Assembly: GCF_005144715.1 (NCBI RefSeq)
Contig: NZ_SWKR01000002.1
Location: 1,788,227 to 1,852,226, forward strand
From: Sphingomonas baiyangensis
Lineage (GTDB): Bacteria > Pseudomonadota > Alphaproteobacteria > Sphingomonadales > Sphingomonadaceae
Direction: 5' to 3'
DNA length: 64,000 bases
In this document: piece after piece, positions 34,370-44,488 of the stretch
How positions within the stretch are numbered: the first letter of the stretch is position 1
Layout of the letters: every line of letters starts with the position of its first letter
Made by a program: the position numbers and the translations under genes
Notes under the pieces: generated by a model
What the model saw: only the letters and a program-made list of their open reading frames with translations
Told to the model about the DNA's origin: nothing
Database searches by the model: none

Positions 34370-36985
34370 ATGGCCGCCGCTTCCGATTCGACCGTTACGC
34401 CGATGATGGCGCAATATCATGCGCTCAAGGCCGAAGCCGCCGACTGCCTGCTGTTCTACCGCATGGGCGATTTCTTCGAGCTGTTCTTCGAGGACGCCAG
34501 GATCGCCGCCGCCTGTCTCGACATCGCGCTCACCGCGCGTGGCGCGCACGGCGGCGATCCGGTGCCGATGTGCGGCGTGCCGGTGCATGCAGCGACCGCC
34601 TATCTCCAGCGGCTTATCAAGGCGGGGCATCGCGTTGCCATCGCCGAACAGGTCGAAACGCCCGAGGAGGCAAAGAAACGCGGTGGGTCGAAGGCGCTGG
34701 TGGCACGCGCCATCGTCCGCGTCGTCACCGCGGGCACGCTGACCGAGGAAGCGCTGCTCGACGCGCGCGCCGCCAACTGGTGCGTCGGCATCGGCGAGGC
34801 GGGCGGCGCGGTCGCCATCGCCGCCGCCGACATCTCGACCGGCCGATTCGAGATATTCGATACCGACACCGCCGGCATGGGCGCGGTGCTGGCGCGTCTC
34901 GATCCCGCCGAGATCGTCGCCGCCGAAGGCAGCGATATCGATGCGACGGCGTGGCGCCCGCGCAGCGAGTTCGACAGCGCGGGCGGCGAGGCGCGGCTGA
35001 AGGCGCTGTTCGGCGTCGCGACGCTCGATGGCTTCGGCAATTTCAACCGCGCCGCGCTTTCCGCCGCGGGCGGCCTCGTCGCCTATCTCGACCATACCGC
35101 GCGCGGGGCGCTGCCGTTCCTGCGCCCGCCACTGCTGCACGCCGGCGACGCGACGATGGCGATCGACGCGGCGACGCGCGAAAGCCTCGAACTCACGGTC
35201 ACGCAGGCCGGGCAGCGCAAGGGCAGTCTGCTCGATTGTGTCGATCGCACCGTCACCGGCGCAGGCGCGCGCACGCTGGCCGCGGACATCGCCGCGCCCC
35301 TGATGGATCGCGCGGCGATCGAGGCGCGGCTCGATCTTGTCCAACGCTTCCACGACGACGCTGCCTTGCGCGAGCGCGTTCGTTCGCGCTTGCGCGCCAT
35401 GCCCGATCTGGGGCGCGCGCTCGGACGGCTTGCCGCCGGGCGCGGTGGCCCGCGCGATCTGGGGCAGCTGCGCGACGGGCTGTCGGGCGCGTGGACGCTC
35501 GGCGAGCAGCTGCGCACCCTCGCGGCGCCGCCGCCGCTGCTCGCGGAGCTGGCGCCGCGCCTGCAGGGGCATGGCGCACTCATCGACCTGCTGACGCGCG
35601 CCCTGGTGCCCGAACCGCCTGTCGATGCAGCGCAAGGCGGGTACATCGCCGAGGCCTTCGATGCCGCGCTCGACGATCTGCGCAGCACCGGCGCGGGCGG
35701 GCGGCGCGCCATCGCCGCGCTCGAGGCGCGCTATCGCGAGGCCACCGGCATCGCTGCACTCAAGATCCGCCACAATGGCGTGCTCGGCTATCATGTCGAG
35801 GTGCCGGCACGCGCTGCCGACCGGCTGATGACGGCCGACAGCGGCTTCACGCACCGCCAGACGCTGGCGGGCGTGGTGCGCTTCAACGCGCCGGACCTGC
35901 ACGAGGCGGCGCTCCGCGTCACCCAGGCGAACGCGCACGCGCTGGCCGCCGAGGCGGCGCATCTCGAAGACCTGACTGCCGCCGCGCTTGAATGCCGCCA
36001 CGCGATCGCCACCACCGCCGACGCGCTCGCGGGCATCGACGTCGCCGCTGCACTTGCCGAGCGCGCCGCCGAAGCCGGCTGGACGCGCCCCGCGCTTGTC
36101 GACCATGCCTGTTTCGAGGTCGAGGGCGGGCGCCATCCGGTGGTCGAGGACGCGGTCACGAAGGCCGGCGGGCGGTTCGTCGCCAATGACTGCGACCTGT
36201 CCGAAAGCTCGCGGCTGTGGCTGGTCACCGGCCCTAATATGGGCGGCAAATCGACTTTCCTGCGTCAGAACGCGCTGATCGCGGTGCTGGCGCAGGCGGG
36301 CAGCTATGTCCCCGCCGCGCGTGCGCGTGTGGGACTGGTCGATCGCCTGTTCAGCCGCGTGGGCGCGTCGGACAATCTGGCGCGCGGACGATCGACCTTC
36401 ATGGTCGAGATGGTCGAAACCGCCGCGATCCTCGCGCAGGCGACGCCGCGCAGCTTCGTCATCCTCGACGAAGTGGGGCGCGGCACTTCGACCTATGACG
36501 GCCTTGCGATCGCCTGGGCAGTGGTGGAGGCGATCCACGAGGACAATCGCTGCCGCTGCCTGTTCGCCACGCATTATCACGAACTCACGCGGCTCGCCGA
36601 ACGCTGCGAGGCGCTCAGCCTGCATCACGTTCGCGCGCGCGAATGGAAGGGCGATCTGGTGCTGCTGCACGAACTCGCCACCGGGCCGGCCGATCGCAGC
36701 TATGGCCTCGCGGTCGCGCGGCTTGCCGGCCTGCCCCCCGCCACGATCGCGCGCGCCAAGGCGGTGCTTGCCAAGCTCGAAGCGGGACGTGCCAAGACCG
36801 GCGGGCTCGCGGCGGGCCTCGACGATCTGCCGCTGTTCGCCGCCGCCGCGACGCAGGAGGCCGAAGCCGTCGACACGCTGCGCGAGGCACTGGGCGCGAT
36901 CGACGTCGACGCGCTGTCGCCGCGCGAGGCGCTCGATGCGCTCTATCGCCTCAAGGGACTGGCCGGGACGGCGCCCGCGCGATAG
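34370..36985 (+). CDS. mutS: DNA mismatch repair protein MutS
   Basis: An 871-residue mismatch sensor. The N-terminal mismatch-binding motif is FFELFFEDA in the block YRMGDFFELFFEDARIAAA. The ATPase domain has Walker A GPNMGGKST (from about residue 621), FVILDEVGRGTSTYDGLAIAW and LFATHYHELTRL. All family signatures are intact. The ATG at 34370 is preferred over a TTG six codons upstream. The 239 bases before it, shared with a divergent gene, show no clear operator. Confidence 0.97.
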   Translation: MAAASDSTVTPMMAQYHALKAEAADCLLFYRMGDFFELFFEDARIAAACLDIALTARGAHGGDPVPMCGVPVHAATAYLQRLIKAGHRVAIAEQVETPEEAKKRGGSKALVARAIVRVVTAGTLTEEALLDARAANWCVGIGEAGGAVAIAAADISTGRFEIFDTDTAGMGAVLARLDPAEIVAAEGSDIDATAWRPRSEFDSAGGEARLKALFGVATLDGFGNFNRAALSAAGGLVAYLDHTARGALPFLRPPLLHAGDATMAIDAATRESLELTVTQAGQRKGSLLDCVDRTVTGAGARTLAADIAAPLMDRAAIEARLDLVQRFHDDAALRERVRSRLRAMPDLGRALGRLAAGRGGPRDLGQLRDGLSGAWTLGEQLRTLAAPPPLLAELAPRLQGHGALIDLLTRALVPEPPVDAAQGGYIAEAFDAALDDLRSTGAGGRRAIAALEARYREATGIAALKIRHNGVLGYHVEVPARAADRLMTADSGFTHRQTLAGVVRFNAPDLHEAALRVTQANAHALAAEAAHLEDLTAAALECRHAIATTADALAGIDVAAALAERAAEAGWTRPALVDHACFEVEGGRHPVVEDAVTKAGGRFVANDCDLSESSRLWLVTGPNMGGKSTFLRQNALIAVLAQAGSYVPAARARVGLVDRLFSRVGASDNLARGRSTFMVEMVETAAILAQATPRSFVILDEVGRGTSTYDGLAIAWAVVEAIHEDNRCRCLFATHYHELTRLAERCEALSLHHVRAREWKGDLVLLHELATGPADRSYGLAVARLAGLPPATIARAKAVLAKLEAGRAKTGGLAAGLDDLPLFAAAATQEAEAVDTLREALGAIDVDALSPREALDALYRLKGLAGTAPAR

Positions 36986-37025
36986 GGCGTGGCACCGCGT
37001 CCGATCCGTTGTGCAAGGCTGCCGA

Positions 37026-37583
37026 ATGTCGTTCACCACCCTGCTCGTCCCCACTTATTCGCAGATGCTTGCGGCGCTGTCGGCGTGGCTCGACAAGGCC
37101 GCGCAACCGACCGCCGCCGATGCGCTGATGGCGGCACGCCTCGCGCCCGACATGTTTCCGCTCGCCACCCAGATACGCTTCGTGTGCGTACAGGCGATCG
37201 AGGGGGTGGCGCGCCTTTCGGACCAGCCGTTGCCTGCGCTGCACGCCACCCTGCTCGGCGAAGGCCGCGCCGCCGGCGACGCGCCGGGTTCGATCGCCGA
37301 CGCACAGGCCCGCATCGCCGAGACGATCGCGCTGCTGGCCGCGCTCGGCCCCGATGCGCTCGATAGCGATCCCGATCGCGCGCTGGCGCACGCGCTGCCC
37401 AACGGCATGGTGTTCGATCTCACCGCACAGCAATATGCGCGCGACTGGGCGCTGCCGCAGTTCTATTTCCACCTGATGGCCGCCTACGCGATCCTGCGTG
37501 CCGAAGGCGTGGCGCTCGGCAAGGCCGATTTCGTCCAGCACATGTTCGGCTATCTGCGCCCCGGGACGATGCCCGGCGGATGA
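37026..37583 (+). CDS. DUF1993 family protein
   Basis: A 185-residue soluble helical protein. SFTTLLVPTYSQMLAALSAWLDKA at the start and ARDWALPQFYFHLMAAYAILRAEGVALGKADF near the end match DUF1993, a DinB-like four-helix family of unknown function. It lies 40 bases after mutS and 49 before trmB, possibly in one transcript. Confidence 0.88.
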   Translation: MSFTTLLVPTYSQMLAALSAWLDKAAQPTAADALMAARLAPDMFPLATQIRFVCVQAIEGVARLSDQPLPALHATLLGEGRAAGDAPGSIADAQARIAETIALLAALGPDALDSDPDRALAHALPNGMVFDLTAQQYARDWALPQFYFHLMAAYAILRAEGVALGKADFVQHMFGYLRPGTMPGG

Positions 37584-37632
37584 TGCCCGCACCGGCTGGA
37601 CAGGCGCGCCATCGGGCGCCAAACGCGCCGCG

Positions 37633-38313
37633 ATGAACGATCCCGCCACCATCCGCCGCCTCTATGGCCGCCGCCAGGGGCACAAGCTGCGTATCGGCCA
37701 GGAAGCCCTCGTCGCCGATCTGCTGCCCCGGCTGGCGGTGCCCGAAAGCGGCCCGCTCGACGCCACGACGCTGTTCGGCCGCGACTGTCCGCTCGAGCTC
37801 GAGATCGGCTTCGGCGCGGGCGAGCATCTGGCGGGCCAGGCAGCGGCGCGTCCCGATACCGGCTTCATCGGATGCGAGCCGTTCCTCAACGGCGTCGTCG
37901 GCGCGCTCGGCCACGTCCGCGACGGCGATCTCGACAATGTGCGCCTGCACATGGGCGACGCGCTCGAGGTGATCGAGCGGCTGCCCGACGCCAGCCTGTC
38001 GCGCATGTATCTCCTTCACCCCGATCCGTGGCGCAAGGCACGCCATGCCAAACGGCGCATGGTCAATCACGGCCCGCTCGACCTGATCGCCGCCAAGCTC
38101 GCACCCGGCGCCGAGTTCCGCCTCGGCACCGACGATCCCACCTATTGCCGCTGGGCGATGATGGTGATGAACGCGCGCCGCGATTTCGAATGGCTCGCCG
38201 CCACGCCGCACGATTTCCTGATGCGCCCCGAGGACTGGCCCGAAACGCGTTACGAGCGCAAGGCGCGGCGCCAGGGGCACGAAGTCTGGTACTTCATTTT
38301 CCGTCGTATATAA
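37633..38313 (+). CDS. trmB: tRNA (guanine-N7-)-methyltransferase
   Basis: A 226-residue SAM enzyme making m7G46 in tRNA. Landmarks: LELEIGFGAGEHLAGQA (SAM site), YLLHPDPWRKARHAKRRMVN and the C-terminal TRYERKARRQGHEVWYFIF. The ATG at 37633 begins the homologous region. It is the last gene before the integrase, so its 3' end could be the insertion boundary of the accessory region. Confidence 0.96.
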   Translation: MNDPATIRRLYGRRQGHKLRIGQEALVADLLPRLAVPESGPLDATTLFGRDCPLELEIGFGAGEHLAGQAAARPDTGFIGCEPFLNGVVGALGHVRDGDLDNVRLHMGDALEVIERLPDASLSRMYLLHPDPWRKARHAKRRMVNHGPLDLIAAKLAPGAEFRLGTDDPTYCRWAMMVMNARRDFEWLAATPHDFLMRPEDWPETRYERKARRQGHEVWYFIFRRI

Positions 38314-38368
38314 CTAATACACTTAGAATTTTTGTTCAGCTAAAATCAGTAGCTTAACCCGCCGATCG

Positions 38369-38391
38369 CCGCCGATAGTATCCGGCGGTTT
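38369..38391 (+). terminator. Weak hairpin terminator after trmB
   Basis: CCGCCG and CGGCGG pair around ATAGTATC, followed by TTT. It lies in the AT-richer 129 bases between trmB and the integrase gene. Confidence 0.5.
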
Positions 38392-38442
38392 CCGATCTGG
38401 TGCTTACCCGGTGCTTATTTTTGTGGTACATAAGGTATCGCA

Positions 38443-39654
38443 ATGGCAACCGGCAGGATCACCAAGCGGACCATCGATGCGCTCTTGGCGAACAGCGTCG
38501 CGGGCTTCCTTTGGGACGAGGATCTGAAGGGGTTCGGGGTCAAGACGACGGCACACGGGTCCGCGTCTTACGTCGTCCAGTACCGGTTGGGTGGCCGGGA
38601 GGCGAAAAGCCGGCGTTACACGATTGGGGGCCACGGGTCCCCGTGGACGCCAGCGACGGCCCGCGACGAAGCTGTCCGGATGCTGATACTAGTGGCGCAG
38701 GGCGTCGATCCTGTGGAATCCGATAAGCAGCGCCGCCGGGAAGCCGTCGATCTGGCCTTCTCCAATTATGCGGATCGCTTCGCCAGCTCTTGCAAGGGAA
38801 AGGGCTGGAAGCTGCTCGTGAAACGCTCGCTGGCGCTTCACGTCAAACCCGTCCTGCGCGACAAGCCCCTTCCGACGATCACGCGGGTCGACATAGTGGC
38901 CGTGCTCGATCGCATGCCTGAAGAGCAGGTCGGCAACCGGCGGAACGTGTTTGCGGTCATGCGGCGGCTGTTCAAATGGGCGATGAGCCGCGGCGACATC
39001 GCGTCTAGCCCCATGGAGGGGATGGAGACCCCGCCGCCTGTTAAGCCGCGCGAGCGGTGGCTGGGCGATCAGGAACTCGGCCGTGTGTGGACGCAAGCGC
39101 CTAAGACGCATCGCTGCTTCGGTCCTATCGTCCGGCTTCTGATCGCCACCGGGCAGCGGCGGGAGGAAATTGCCGGATTGGATTGGGAAGAGCTGAACCG
39201 CGACCAGCGCGAGATGCGTCTCTCCGGCAGTCGCACCAAGAATGGCGAGCCAACCATGGTCCCGCTCAACGATCTAGCGGTCAATGAGCTTGATCAAGTC
39301 GCGCGAGGCGAGACCTGGCCAAAGCGCGGCCGGGTCTTCCCCACATCGGCGGGAGCCGCATTCACCGCTTACCACAAGGGCAAGACCAAGCTCGACAAAC
39401 TGATCGCCGCGGACGGCGGCGATCCAGTGGCGCCGTGGCGCCTGCACGACCTGCGCAGAACGCTGGCAACCGGCTTTCAGCGGCTGGGCGTCCGCTTCGA
39501 GGTCACGGAGGCCGTCCTCAATCATGTTGGCGCCTCACGGTCCGGAGTGGCCGCAATCTACCAGCGGCACGACTGGAAGCCGGAGAAACGAGCGGCCCTG
39601 GATGCCTGGAACGACCACATTGTAAATATATTGGGCGGCCTGGAGACCCGGTGA
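38443..39654 (+). CDS. Tyrosine-type site-specific integrase (P4-like)
   Basis: A 403-residue recombinase with an N-terminal DUF4102-like arm-binding region (ITKRTIDALLA, LKGFGVKTT), a SAM-like core-binding domain and the catalytic domain. Catalytic residues: Arg239 in GQRREEI, His335 and Arg338 in LHDLRRT, His in LNHVG and the nucleophile Tyr373 in IYQRHDW. All are intact, so it should be active. It begins 129 bases after trmB and points into the accessory region. Confidence 0.94.
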   Translation: MATGRITKRTIDALLANSVAGFLWDEDLKGFGVKTTAHGSASYVVQYRLGGREAKSRRYTIGGHGSPWTPATARDEAVRMLILVAQGVDPVESDKQRRREAVDLAFSNYADRFASSCKGKGWKLLVKRSLALHVKPVLRDKPLPTITRVDIVAVLDRMPEEQVGNRRNVFAVMRRLFKWAMSRGDIASSPMEGMETPPPVKPRERWLGDQELGRVWTQAPKTHRCFGPIVRLLIATGQRREEIAGLDWEELNRDQREMRLSGSRTKNGEPTMVPLNDLAVNELDQVARGETWPKRGRVFPTSAGAAFTAYHKGKTKLDKLIAADGGDPVAPWRLHDLRRTLATGFQRLGVRFEVTEAVLNHVGASRSGVAAIYQRHDWKPEKRAALDAWNDHIVNILGGLETR

Positions 39655-39694
39655 CAAAGGGCCGCGCTCACCGCGTGTTCCTCGACATCAAGGA

Positions 39695-40081
39695 TCAGGT
39701 GGCCAGCCGCTCGATGATCGGACATTCGGGCCGCTCGTCTCCGTGGCATCGCTTCGCTAGGTCCAGCAGCGTTGCCCGCATCTCCTCCAGCGCCTGAGCC
39801 TTGCGGCCGAGCTCCTCGGCCCGTGCGGTCGCCAATGCCTTCACGTCCGCACTCGAGCGACCTTTGTCCGCCCATAGCCCGAGCAGCGCACGAATCTCTT
39901 CGATCGGAAACCCCAGGTCGCGGGCATGAGCCACAAAGCGCAGGCGGGAAACATCCGCGTCTGAATAGTCGCGATAGCCACTGTCCCGACGCGGCGGCGC
40001 CGGGATCACGCCGATCTTCTCATAGTGCCGGATCATCCGCTGGGAGACCCCGCTCGCGTCCGAAGCCTGGCCGATATTCAT
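39695..40081 (-). CDS. cueR: Copper-responsive MerR-family regulator CueR
   Basis: A 128-residue regulator with a MerR winged helix ([21 protein letters not shown]), a dimer helix and a C-terminal metal loop with Cys112 and Cys120 (C-x7-C), the same numbering as the Cu+ ligands of E. coli CueR. It should bind the two 19-bp-spacer promoters at 42.7 and 45.5 kb and activate them when Cu+ (or Ag+) is bound. Its ATG overlaps the stop of the ATPase gene, so it is under its own control through that promoter. Confidence 0.95.
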   Translation of the reverse strand: MNIGQASDASGVSQRMIRHYEKIGVIPAPPRRDSGYRDYSDADVSRLRFVAHARDLGFPIEEIRALLGLWADKGRSSADVKALATARAEELGRKAQALEEMRATLLDLAKRCHGDERPECPIIERLAT

Positions 40082-42684
40082 AGGCGCACCGCGTTCAACC
40101 TCAGCGCGTTCGTCACCACGGCGAACGAGGAGAGAGCCATAGCTGCTCCGGCCAGCATCGGCGACAGCAGGATGCCGGCGACCGGATAGAGCACGCCCGC
40201 TGCGATCGGAACGCCAATGCCGTTGAACAGGAAGGAGAAGAGCAGGTTCTGGCGGATGTTCCGCATGGTCGCGCTGGCGAGCCGGCGCGCACGGACCATC
40301 GCGGCGAGGTCCCCCTTGGTGAGCGTCATGCCCGCACTCTCGATCGCCACATCTGTCCCGGTGCCCATGGCGATGCCCACGTCCGCGGCGGCGAGGGCAG
40401 GTGCGTCGTTGATGCCGTCGCCCGCCATCGCCACGCGCGCACCCTTCACCTTGAGCTCAGCGACGATGCGCGCCTTGTCCTCCGGCTTCAGGTCAGCCCG
40501 CACCTCATCGATGCCGCCGATCTGCCGCGCCACTGCCTCGGCAGTGCCCTGCCCGTCGCCGGTGAGCATCACGATCCGCAAACCCTCACGCTTCAGGTTC
40601 GCAATGGCTTCGGCGGCTGAAGGCTTCACAGGATCGGCCACCACCAGCATGCCGGCGGGATGGCCGTCGATCGCCACGAGCATGACACCTGCGCCCGCCG
40701 TGCGATGCCGCGTCGCAAGCGTCTCCAATGGACCTGAATCAGCACCGGCGTTCTGCATCATCGACGCATTGCCGACTGCTACCCTCCTCCCGGCTACCAT
40801 CGCGGACACGCCAGCGCCCGTAATGGAGTCGAAACCTTCAGGAGAGACGAGCGCAAGGCCGCGCTCTTCCGCCGCTGCTACGATCGCATGCGCAAGCGGG
40901 TGCTCCGAACGGGATTCCACCGCGGCAACGAGCGCTAGCAGTTCATTTTCGGCAAAGCTCCCAGCCGTTTCGATGCCGACTAGCTTCGGCTTACCTTCTG
41001 TCAGAGTGCCGGTCTTATCGATCACGAGCGTATCGACCTTCTCCAGCCCCTGAAGCGCCTCGGCGTTCTTGATGAGAATGCCCGCATGCGCACCGCGCCC
41101 GGTGCCGACCATGATCGACATTGGCGTCGCGAGCCCCAGCGCACAGGGACATGCGATGATCAGGACGGCGATGGCGTTGAGAAGCGCGTGGCCGAAGCGT
41201 GGCTCCGGGCCGACCAGGTTCCACACCACGAACGTCGCCATCGCGACGGCGACAACCAGGGGCACGAACCAGCCCGAGATCCTGTCCGCCACCGCCTGGA
41301 TCGGCGCCCGGCTCCGCTGTGCCTCTGCCACCATCTTGACGATGCGCGCGAGCACCGTGTCCGATCCGACCGCACGCGCGGTCATCACCAGACTACCGGT
41401 GCCGTTCACGGTGCCGCCAGTGAGCGTGGCTCCCGTCTCCTTCAGAACGGGAGCGGGTTCGCCGGTGAGCATCGACTCGTCCACCGACGACCGGCCCTCC
41501 GCGACTTCCCCGTCGACCGGGATCGCCTCGCCGGGACGAACCCGCAGGTTGTCGCCTGCGCGGACATCGGCGAGAGCAACCTCCTCTTCGCGTCCATCGG
41601 CGAGGATGCGTCGCGCAGTCTTGGGCGCGAGATTCATCAGCGCGCGGATCGCCTGCCCGGTCGCGGCGCGGGCGCGGAGCTCCAGAACCTGGCCGAGCAG
41701 CACGAGCGTGACGACGACGCCCGCCGCCTCATAGTAGACCGGGACCGTGCCGTGCATGCGGAACGTCGGCGGAAACAGGCCAGGCGCGACCGTCGCGACC
41801 AGGCTGTAGAGAAAGGCTGCGCCGACACCGATCGACACCAGCGTGAACATGTTGAGGTGGCGCGTCCGCAGCGACATCCAGCCGCGTTCAAAGAAGGGCC
41901 ACCCTGCCCAGAGAACGATGGGCGCGGTCAGGGCCAGTTGCACCCATGGGTTCCAGGCGGGCGGCACGAAGTGCACGCCGATCATCTCGGCGACCATCGA
42001 TATCACGAGCAGCGGGACAGTCAGCGCACCCGCGACCCAGGTACGACGAGTGAAGTCCACCAGTTCGGGATTGGGGCCATCGTCGAGGCTCGGCTCCTCC
42101 GGCTCGAGCGCCATGCCGCAGATCGGGCAGGTACCCGGGCCTTCCTGCCGAATCTCTGGATGCATCGGACAGGTCCAGATCGCGCCGGGGGAGGCCTTGG
42201 GCTCGGGTCGAGCCTTCTCCCCGGTGTAGATGCCGGGATCGGCGACGAACTTCGTGCGGCAGCCGGCCGAGCAGAAGTGGAATTCCTGACCGCCATGCTC
42301 CGCGTGGTGCGCCGTCGTCACCGGATCGACCGTCATGCCGCAGACCGGGTCGATCACCGTGCCCGCGCCGCCGGCATGGTGATTATGTTCATGGGCACCG
42401 GCTGAAGTGCCTGAATCCTTCGAACGGCTGCCGCAGCATCCGCCCGACCCGGACGTGTCCGCGGCAGGAGCGAGGTAGCGATCGGGATCGTTCAGGAACT
42501 TGGCCCGGCAGCCAGCGCTGCAGAAATGATGCTCCTCACCGAAGTGATGCGCGTGGTGCGGCGTGCTCGTCGGATCGACACGCATGCCGCAGACCAGATC
42601 GGTTACAAGGGCGCCCGTGGCTTCTCGGGTAGCGCCGCCTTCGCAGCAGCCGTGATTCCCGCCGTGTTCGTGCTGATTCGTCAT
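40078..42684 (-). CDS. copA: Cu+-exporting P1B-type ATPase with two YHS domains
   Basis: An 868-residue pump exporting Cu+ to the periplasm. The N-terminus has two YHS domains ([10 protein letters not shown] and [10 protein letters not shown], each ending [15 protein letters not shown]) and a TCPMHPEI...CPICGMAL metal module in place of the usual HMA domains. The core shows the CPC metal site (512-514), DKTGTLTEG (Asp556 phosphorylated), and [20 protein letters not shown]. The ATG at 42684 has GGAGGA five bases upstream; earlier Met codons overlap the -10 box. Co-transcribed with cueR. Confidence 0.95.
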   Translation of the reverse strand: MTNQHEHGGNHGCCEGGATREATGALVTDLVCGMRVDPTSTPHHAHHFGEEHHFCSAGCRAKFLNDPDRYLAPAADTSGSGGCCGSRSKDSGTSAGAHEHNHHAGGAGTVIDPVCGMTVDPVTTAHHAEHGGQEFHFCSAGCRTKFVADPGIYTGEKARPEPKASPGAIWTCPMHPEIRQEGPGTCPICGMALEPEEPSLDDGPNPELVDFTRRTWVAGALTVPLLVISMVAEMIGVHFVPPAWNPWVQLALTAPIVLWAGWPFFERGWMSLRTRHLNMFTLVSIGVGAAFLYSLVATVAPGLFPPTFRMHGTVPVYYEAAGVVVTLVLLGQVLELRARAATGQAIRALMNLAPKTARRILADGREEEVALADVRAGDNLRVRPGEAIPVDGEVAEGRSSVDESMLTGEPAPVLKETGATLTGGTVNGTGSLVMTARAVGSDTVLARIVKMVAEAQRSRAPIQAVADRISGWFVPLVVAVAMATFVVWNLVGPEPRFGHALLNAIAVLIIACPCALGLATPMSIMVGTGRGAHAGILIKNAEALQGLEKVDTLVIDKTGTLTEGKPKLVGIETAGSFAENELLALVAAVESRSEHPLAHAIVAAAEERGLALVSPEGFDSITGAGVSAMVAGRRVAVGNASMMQNAGADSGPLETLATRHRTAGAGVMLVAIDGHPAGMLVVADPVKPSAAEAIANLKREGLRIVMLTGDGQGTAEAVARQIGGIDEVRADLKPEDKARIVAELKVKGARVAMAGDGINDAPALAAADVGIAMGTGTDVAIESAGMTLTKGDLAAMVRARRLASATMRNIRQNLLFSFLFNGIGVPIAAGVLYPVAGILLSPMLAGAAMALSSFAVVTNALRLNAVRL

Positions 42685-42705
42685 CGCATTCCTCCAACGG
42701 ACCAT

Positions 42706-42736
42706 CATTTGGGGTCTGACACCATGTCAGGGTCAA
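42706..42736 (-). promoter_or_regulatory. CueR-type promoter/operator for copA-cueR
   Basis: On the minus strand TTGACC (42731-42736), a 19-base spacer containing the dyad CTGACATGGTGTCAG, and CAAATG as -10 (42706-42711). The over-long spacer and the dyad between the boxes are the design used by MerR-family activators. The predicted start of transcription leaves about 15 bases before the ATG at 42684. Confidence 0.85.
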
Positions 42737-42756
42737 GAGGCGATTTGCGGCGCGAG

Positions 42757-43665
42757 TCAGCCGCCGGCCGGCTCAAGTGTGCCGAGCCAGGCGACCAGCG
42801 CGAGGATCGCGACCGCGCACCCCGTCTCGACCGCGACGCTGCGGCGGAGCGCAGCCATGGCCAGCCGGTGGTCGCCATCGGCCATCGCGACCAACAGCGT
42901 AGGCGTCAGCCGAAAGCGGTTGGCGGCAGCGAGCGCGAGCATGACGACGAACAGCGCCAGCTTGGCCAAGAGCAACTGACCATAAAGCGTAAACGGAAGC
43001 TGCGGAAAAGCGGCGGGCCCCACCACGAGCAAGATGTTCGCCAGCCCGGTCACCACGGTCACTGCCACGATGATCGTCCCCATGGTCGCGAACCCATGCA
43101 GCGCACCATGGGTGAGCTCGAGATGGGCGGCGTCCACACGCTGGGCCGGGCGGGCGACGAGCAGCACGAGCGCGAACAGCGCGCCGGTCCACACTGCCGC
43201 CGCCAGCAAGTGCGCGATGTCGGCAACGAGGTGCAGCCAGCCGGCGGTCCCCTCGTTCATCGCGCCGTGCCCGCTCCAGGCGAGCGTCGCCACCGCAATC
43301 GCCAGGGCTGATGCGCATACCGGCAGTGCACCGGACGCGCGTCCAATCAGGAACGCAGCCCCTGTCGCGAGGACCAGTGCAGCCATCCGCATGGTCCATG
43401 CCGCTCCGACAGAGGTGCCGGAGAGCACCATCTGCAGCGTATCGACATCGACTTCGGCCACAGACAGTCCGAGCATGCCGGCAGCGAGGAGGAGAAGGCC
43501 GCACACCGACAGCAGCAATCCGAGCAGGCCCAGCACGGCAATCCATGTGCGGACCGTTAGCCCGGCGACTGCGCGTGAATTGGCGAGCGCGAAGACAGCA
43601 AGGCCGGTCGCCAGCATCAGGTCCAGATAAAGCGCGAACCGGATGCCGATCCCCGCCGAGTCCAT
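42757..43665 (-). CDS. copD: Copper resistance membrane protein CopD
   Basis: A 302-residue, eight-helix inner-membrane protein of the CopD family, with AWSGHGAMNEGTAGWLHLVADIAHLLAAAVWTGAL and ELTHGALHGFATMGTIIVAVTVVTGLANI as typical His-containing helices. CopD works with periplasmic CopC in copper handling or uptake. It begins 1 base after the copC stop, so the two form one transcript. Its end lies 20 bases from the CueR promoter that drives copA. Confidence 0.93.
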   Translation of the reverse strand: MDSAGIGIRFALYLDLMLATGLAVFALANSRAVAGLTVRTWIAVLGLLGLLLSVCGLLLLAAGMLGLSVAEVDVDTLQMVLSGTSVGAAWTMRMAALVLATGAAFLIGRASGALPVCASALAIAVATLAWSGHGAMNEGTAGWLHLVADIAHLLAAAVWTGALFALVLLVARPAQRVDAAHLELTHGALHGFATMGTIIVAVTVVTGLANILLVVGPAAFPQLPFTLYGQLLLAKLALFVVMLALAAANRFRLTPTLLVAMADGDHRLAMAALRRSVAVETGCAVAILALVAWLGTLEPAGG

Positions 43666-43666
43666 G

Positions 43667-44044
43667 TCAGGCCACCTTGAAGGCGTAGCCGCCCTTCACG
43701 CGGTGCGTGTCCGACGAGACCACATGCCAGTCGAGCCGGTAGGTGCCTTTGGCTAAGGGCTTGGCGAAGGCGACGACCATCGTCTTGCCGTCAGCGGCAA
43801 TCTTGACCGTGGCGGTCACCTTCATCGGCGGATGCGACGCCATGCCGGGCATGCCGGTCATCGTCACGTCGGCCCCGGAGAACTTAGGCAGCAGCCTTTC
43901 GGAGAAGTTCAGCTGCACCTTCACAGGCGGAGATACGGTGGCGTTCGGGCCGGGCGTGGCTGAGACGAGCTTCGGGTGAGCCAACGCCGGCGACGCGACG
44001 AGCGCGGTGGCTGCCGCGGCGATCAGGAACTTCCCCATATGCAT
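43667..44044 (-). CDS. copC: Periplasmic copper-binding protein CopC
   Basis: A 125-residue protein with a signal peptide ending in ALA, so the mature chain begins HPKLVSATPGPNATV; the N-terminal His is the Cu2+ ligand of CopC. MTGMPGMASHPPM supplies the Met/His patch for Cu+, and WHVVSSDTHRVKGGYAFKV is the family's C-terminal strand. The ATG at 44044 has GGAG at a good distance; a second ATG two codons later is possible. First gene of copC-copD. Confidence 0.95.
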   Translation of the reverse strand: MHMGKFLIAAAATALVASPALAHPKLVSATPGPNATVSPPVKVQLNFSERLLPKFSGADVTMTGMPGMASHPPMKVTATVKIAADGKTMVVAFAKPLAKGTYRLDWHVVSSDTHRVKGGYAFKVA

Positions 44045-44209
44045 TCGGATACTCCATCGGCCGCACCATGCGGCTGTTCCGGAGATACGCACCGCTGCAG
44101 GGCAACCCTCGCCAATCCACCGAACCCGCATCCGTTCCCCACGTCTTGCGCCCGTGCGAGGGGCGGAGGAACATCGCGCGTAATGAACAAGGGCAAACGG
44201 AGTACCAGC

Positions 44210-44488
44210 ATGAACACCGACCTGGATCAGGCGCTCGCGCGCTTGGCGGACATCGACGAACATCCCGGCCTCGCGACTATCGACGCCTCCGTGTTTAACG
44301 GCATCCGTGCCAACCGCACCAGCGTCGGCACGGGCCTCGGCGCGACCGCGCTGGCCGCGGTGGGCGCGATTGCGCTGGGGGCGGCATCCGCCGGGCCGCT
44401 GTCGACCCCGGCGGCGGCCGCTCCGCTGGACCCGTTCGGTATCGCCAATCCGTTGGCGCCTTCTACGCTCCTGCTGGCCGACCGGTGA
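44210..44488 (+). CDS. CnrY/NccY-like membrane anti-sigma factor candidate
   Basis: A 92-residue protein: a short acidic cytoplasmic N-terminus (MNTDLDQALARLADIDEH), one membrane helix (about residues 45-66) and a Pro/Ala-rich periplasmic tail. By itself it has no recognisable domain. Position first in a three-gene run with a CnrX-like sensor and an ECF sigma, each coupled by GTGA overlaps, reproduces the cnrY-cnrX-cnrH order of Cupriavidus, where CnrY holds the sigma at the membrane. The start at 44210 has GGAG seven bases upstream. Confidence 0.65.
   Translation: MNTDLDQALARLADIDEHPGLATIDASVFNGIRANRTSVGTGLGATALAAVGAIALGAASAGPLSTPAAAAPLDPFGIANPLAPSTLLLADR

Noticed and set aside
34115..37054. 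Very long open frame antisense to mutS
   Set aside because: It mirrors mutS in a GC-rich genome, has Arg/His-rich composition and no domain. A third-position GC shadow.
38314..38442. tRNA gene or attL at the trmB-integrase junction
   Set aside because: No cloverleaf or CCA-type 3' end could be folded by eye, and no matching repeat was seen to the right.
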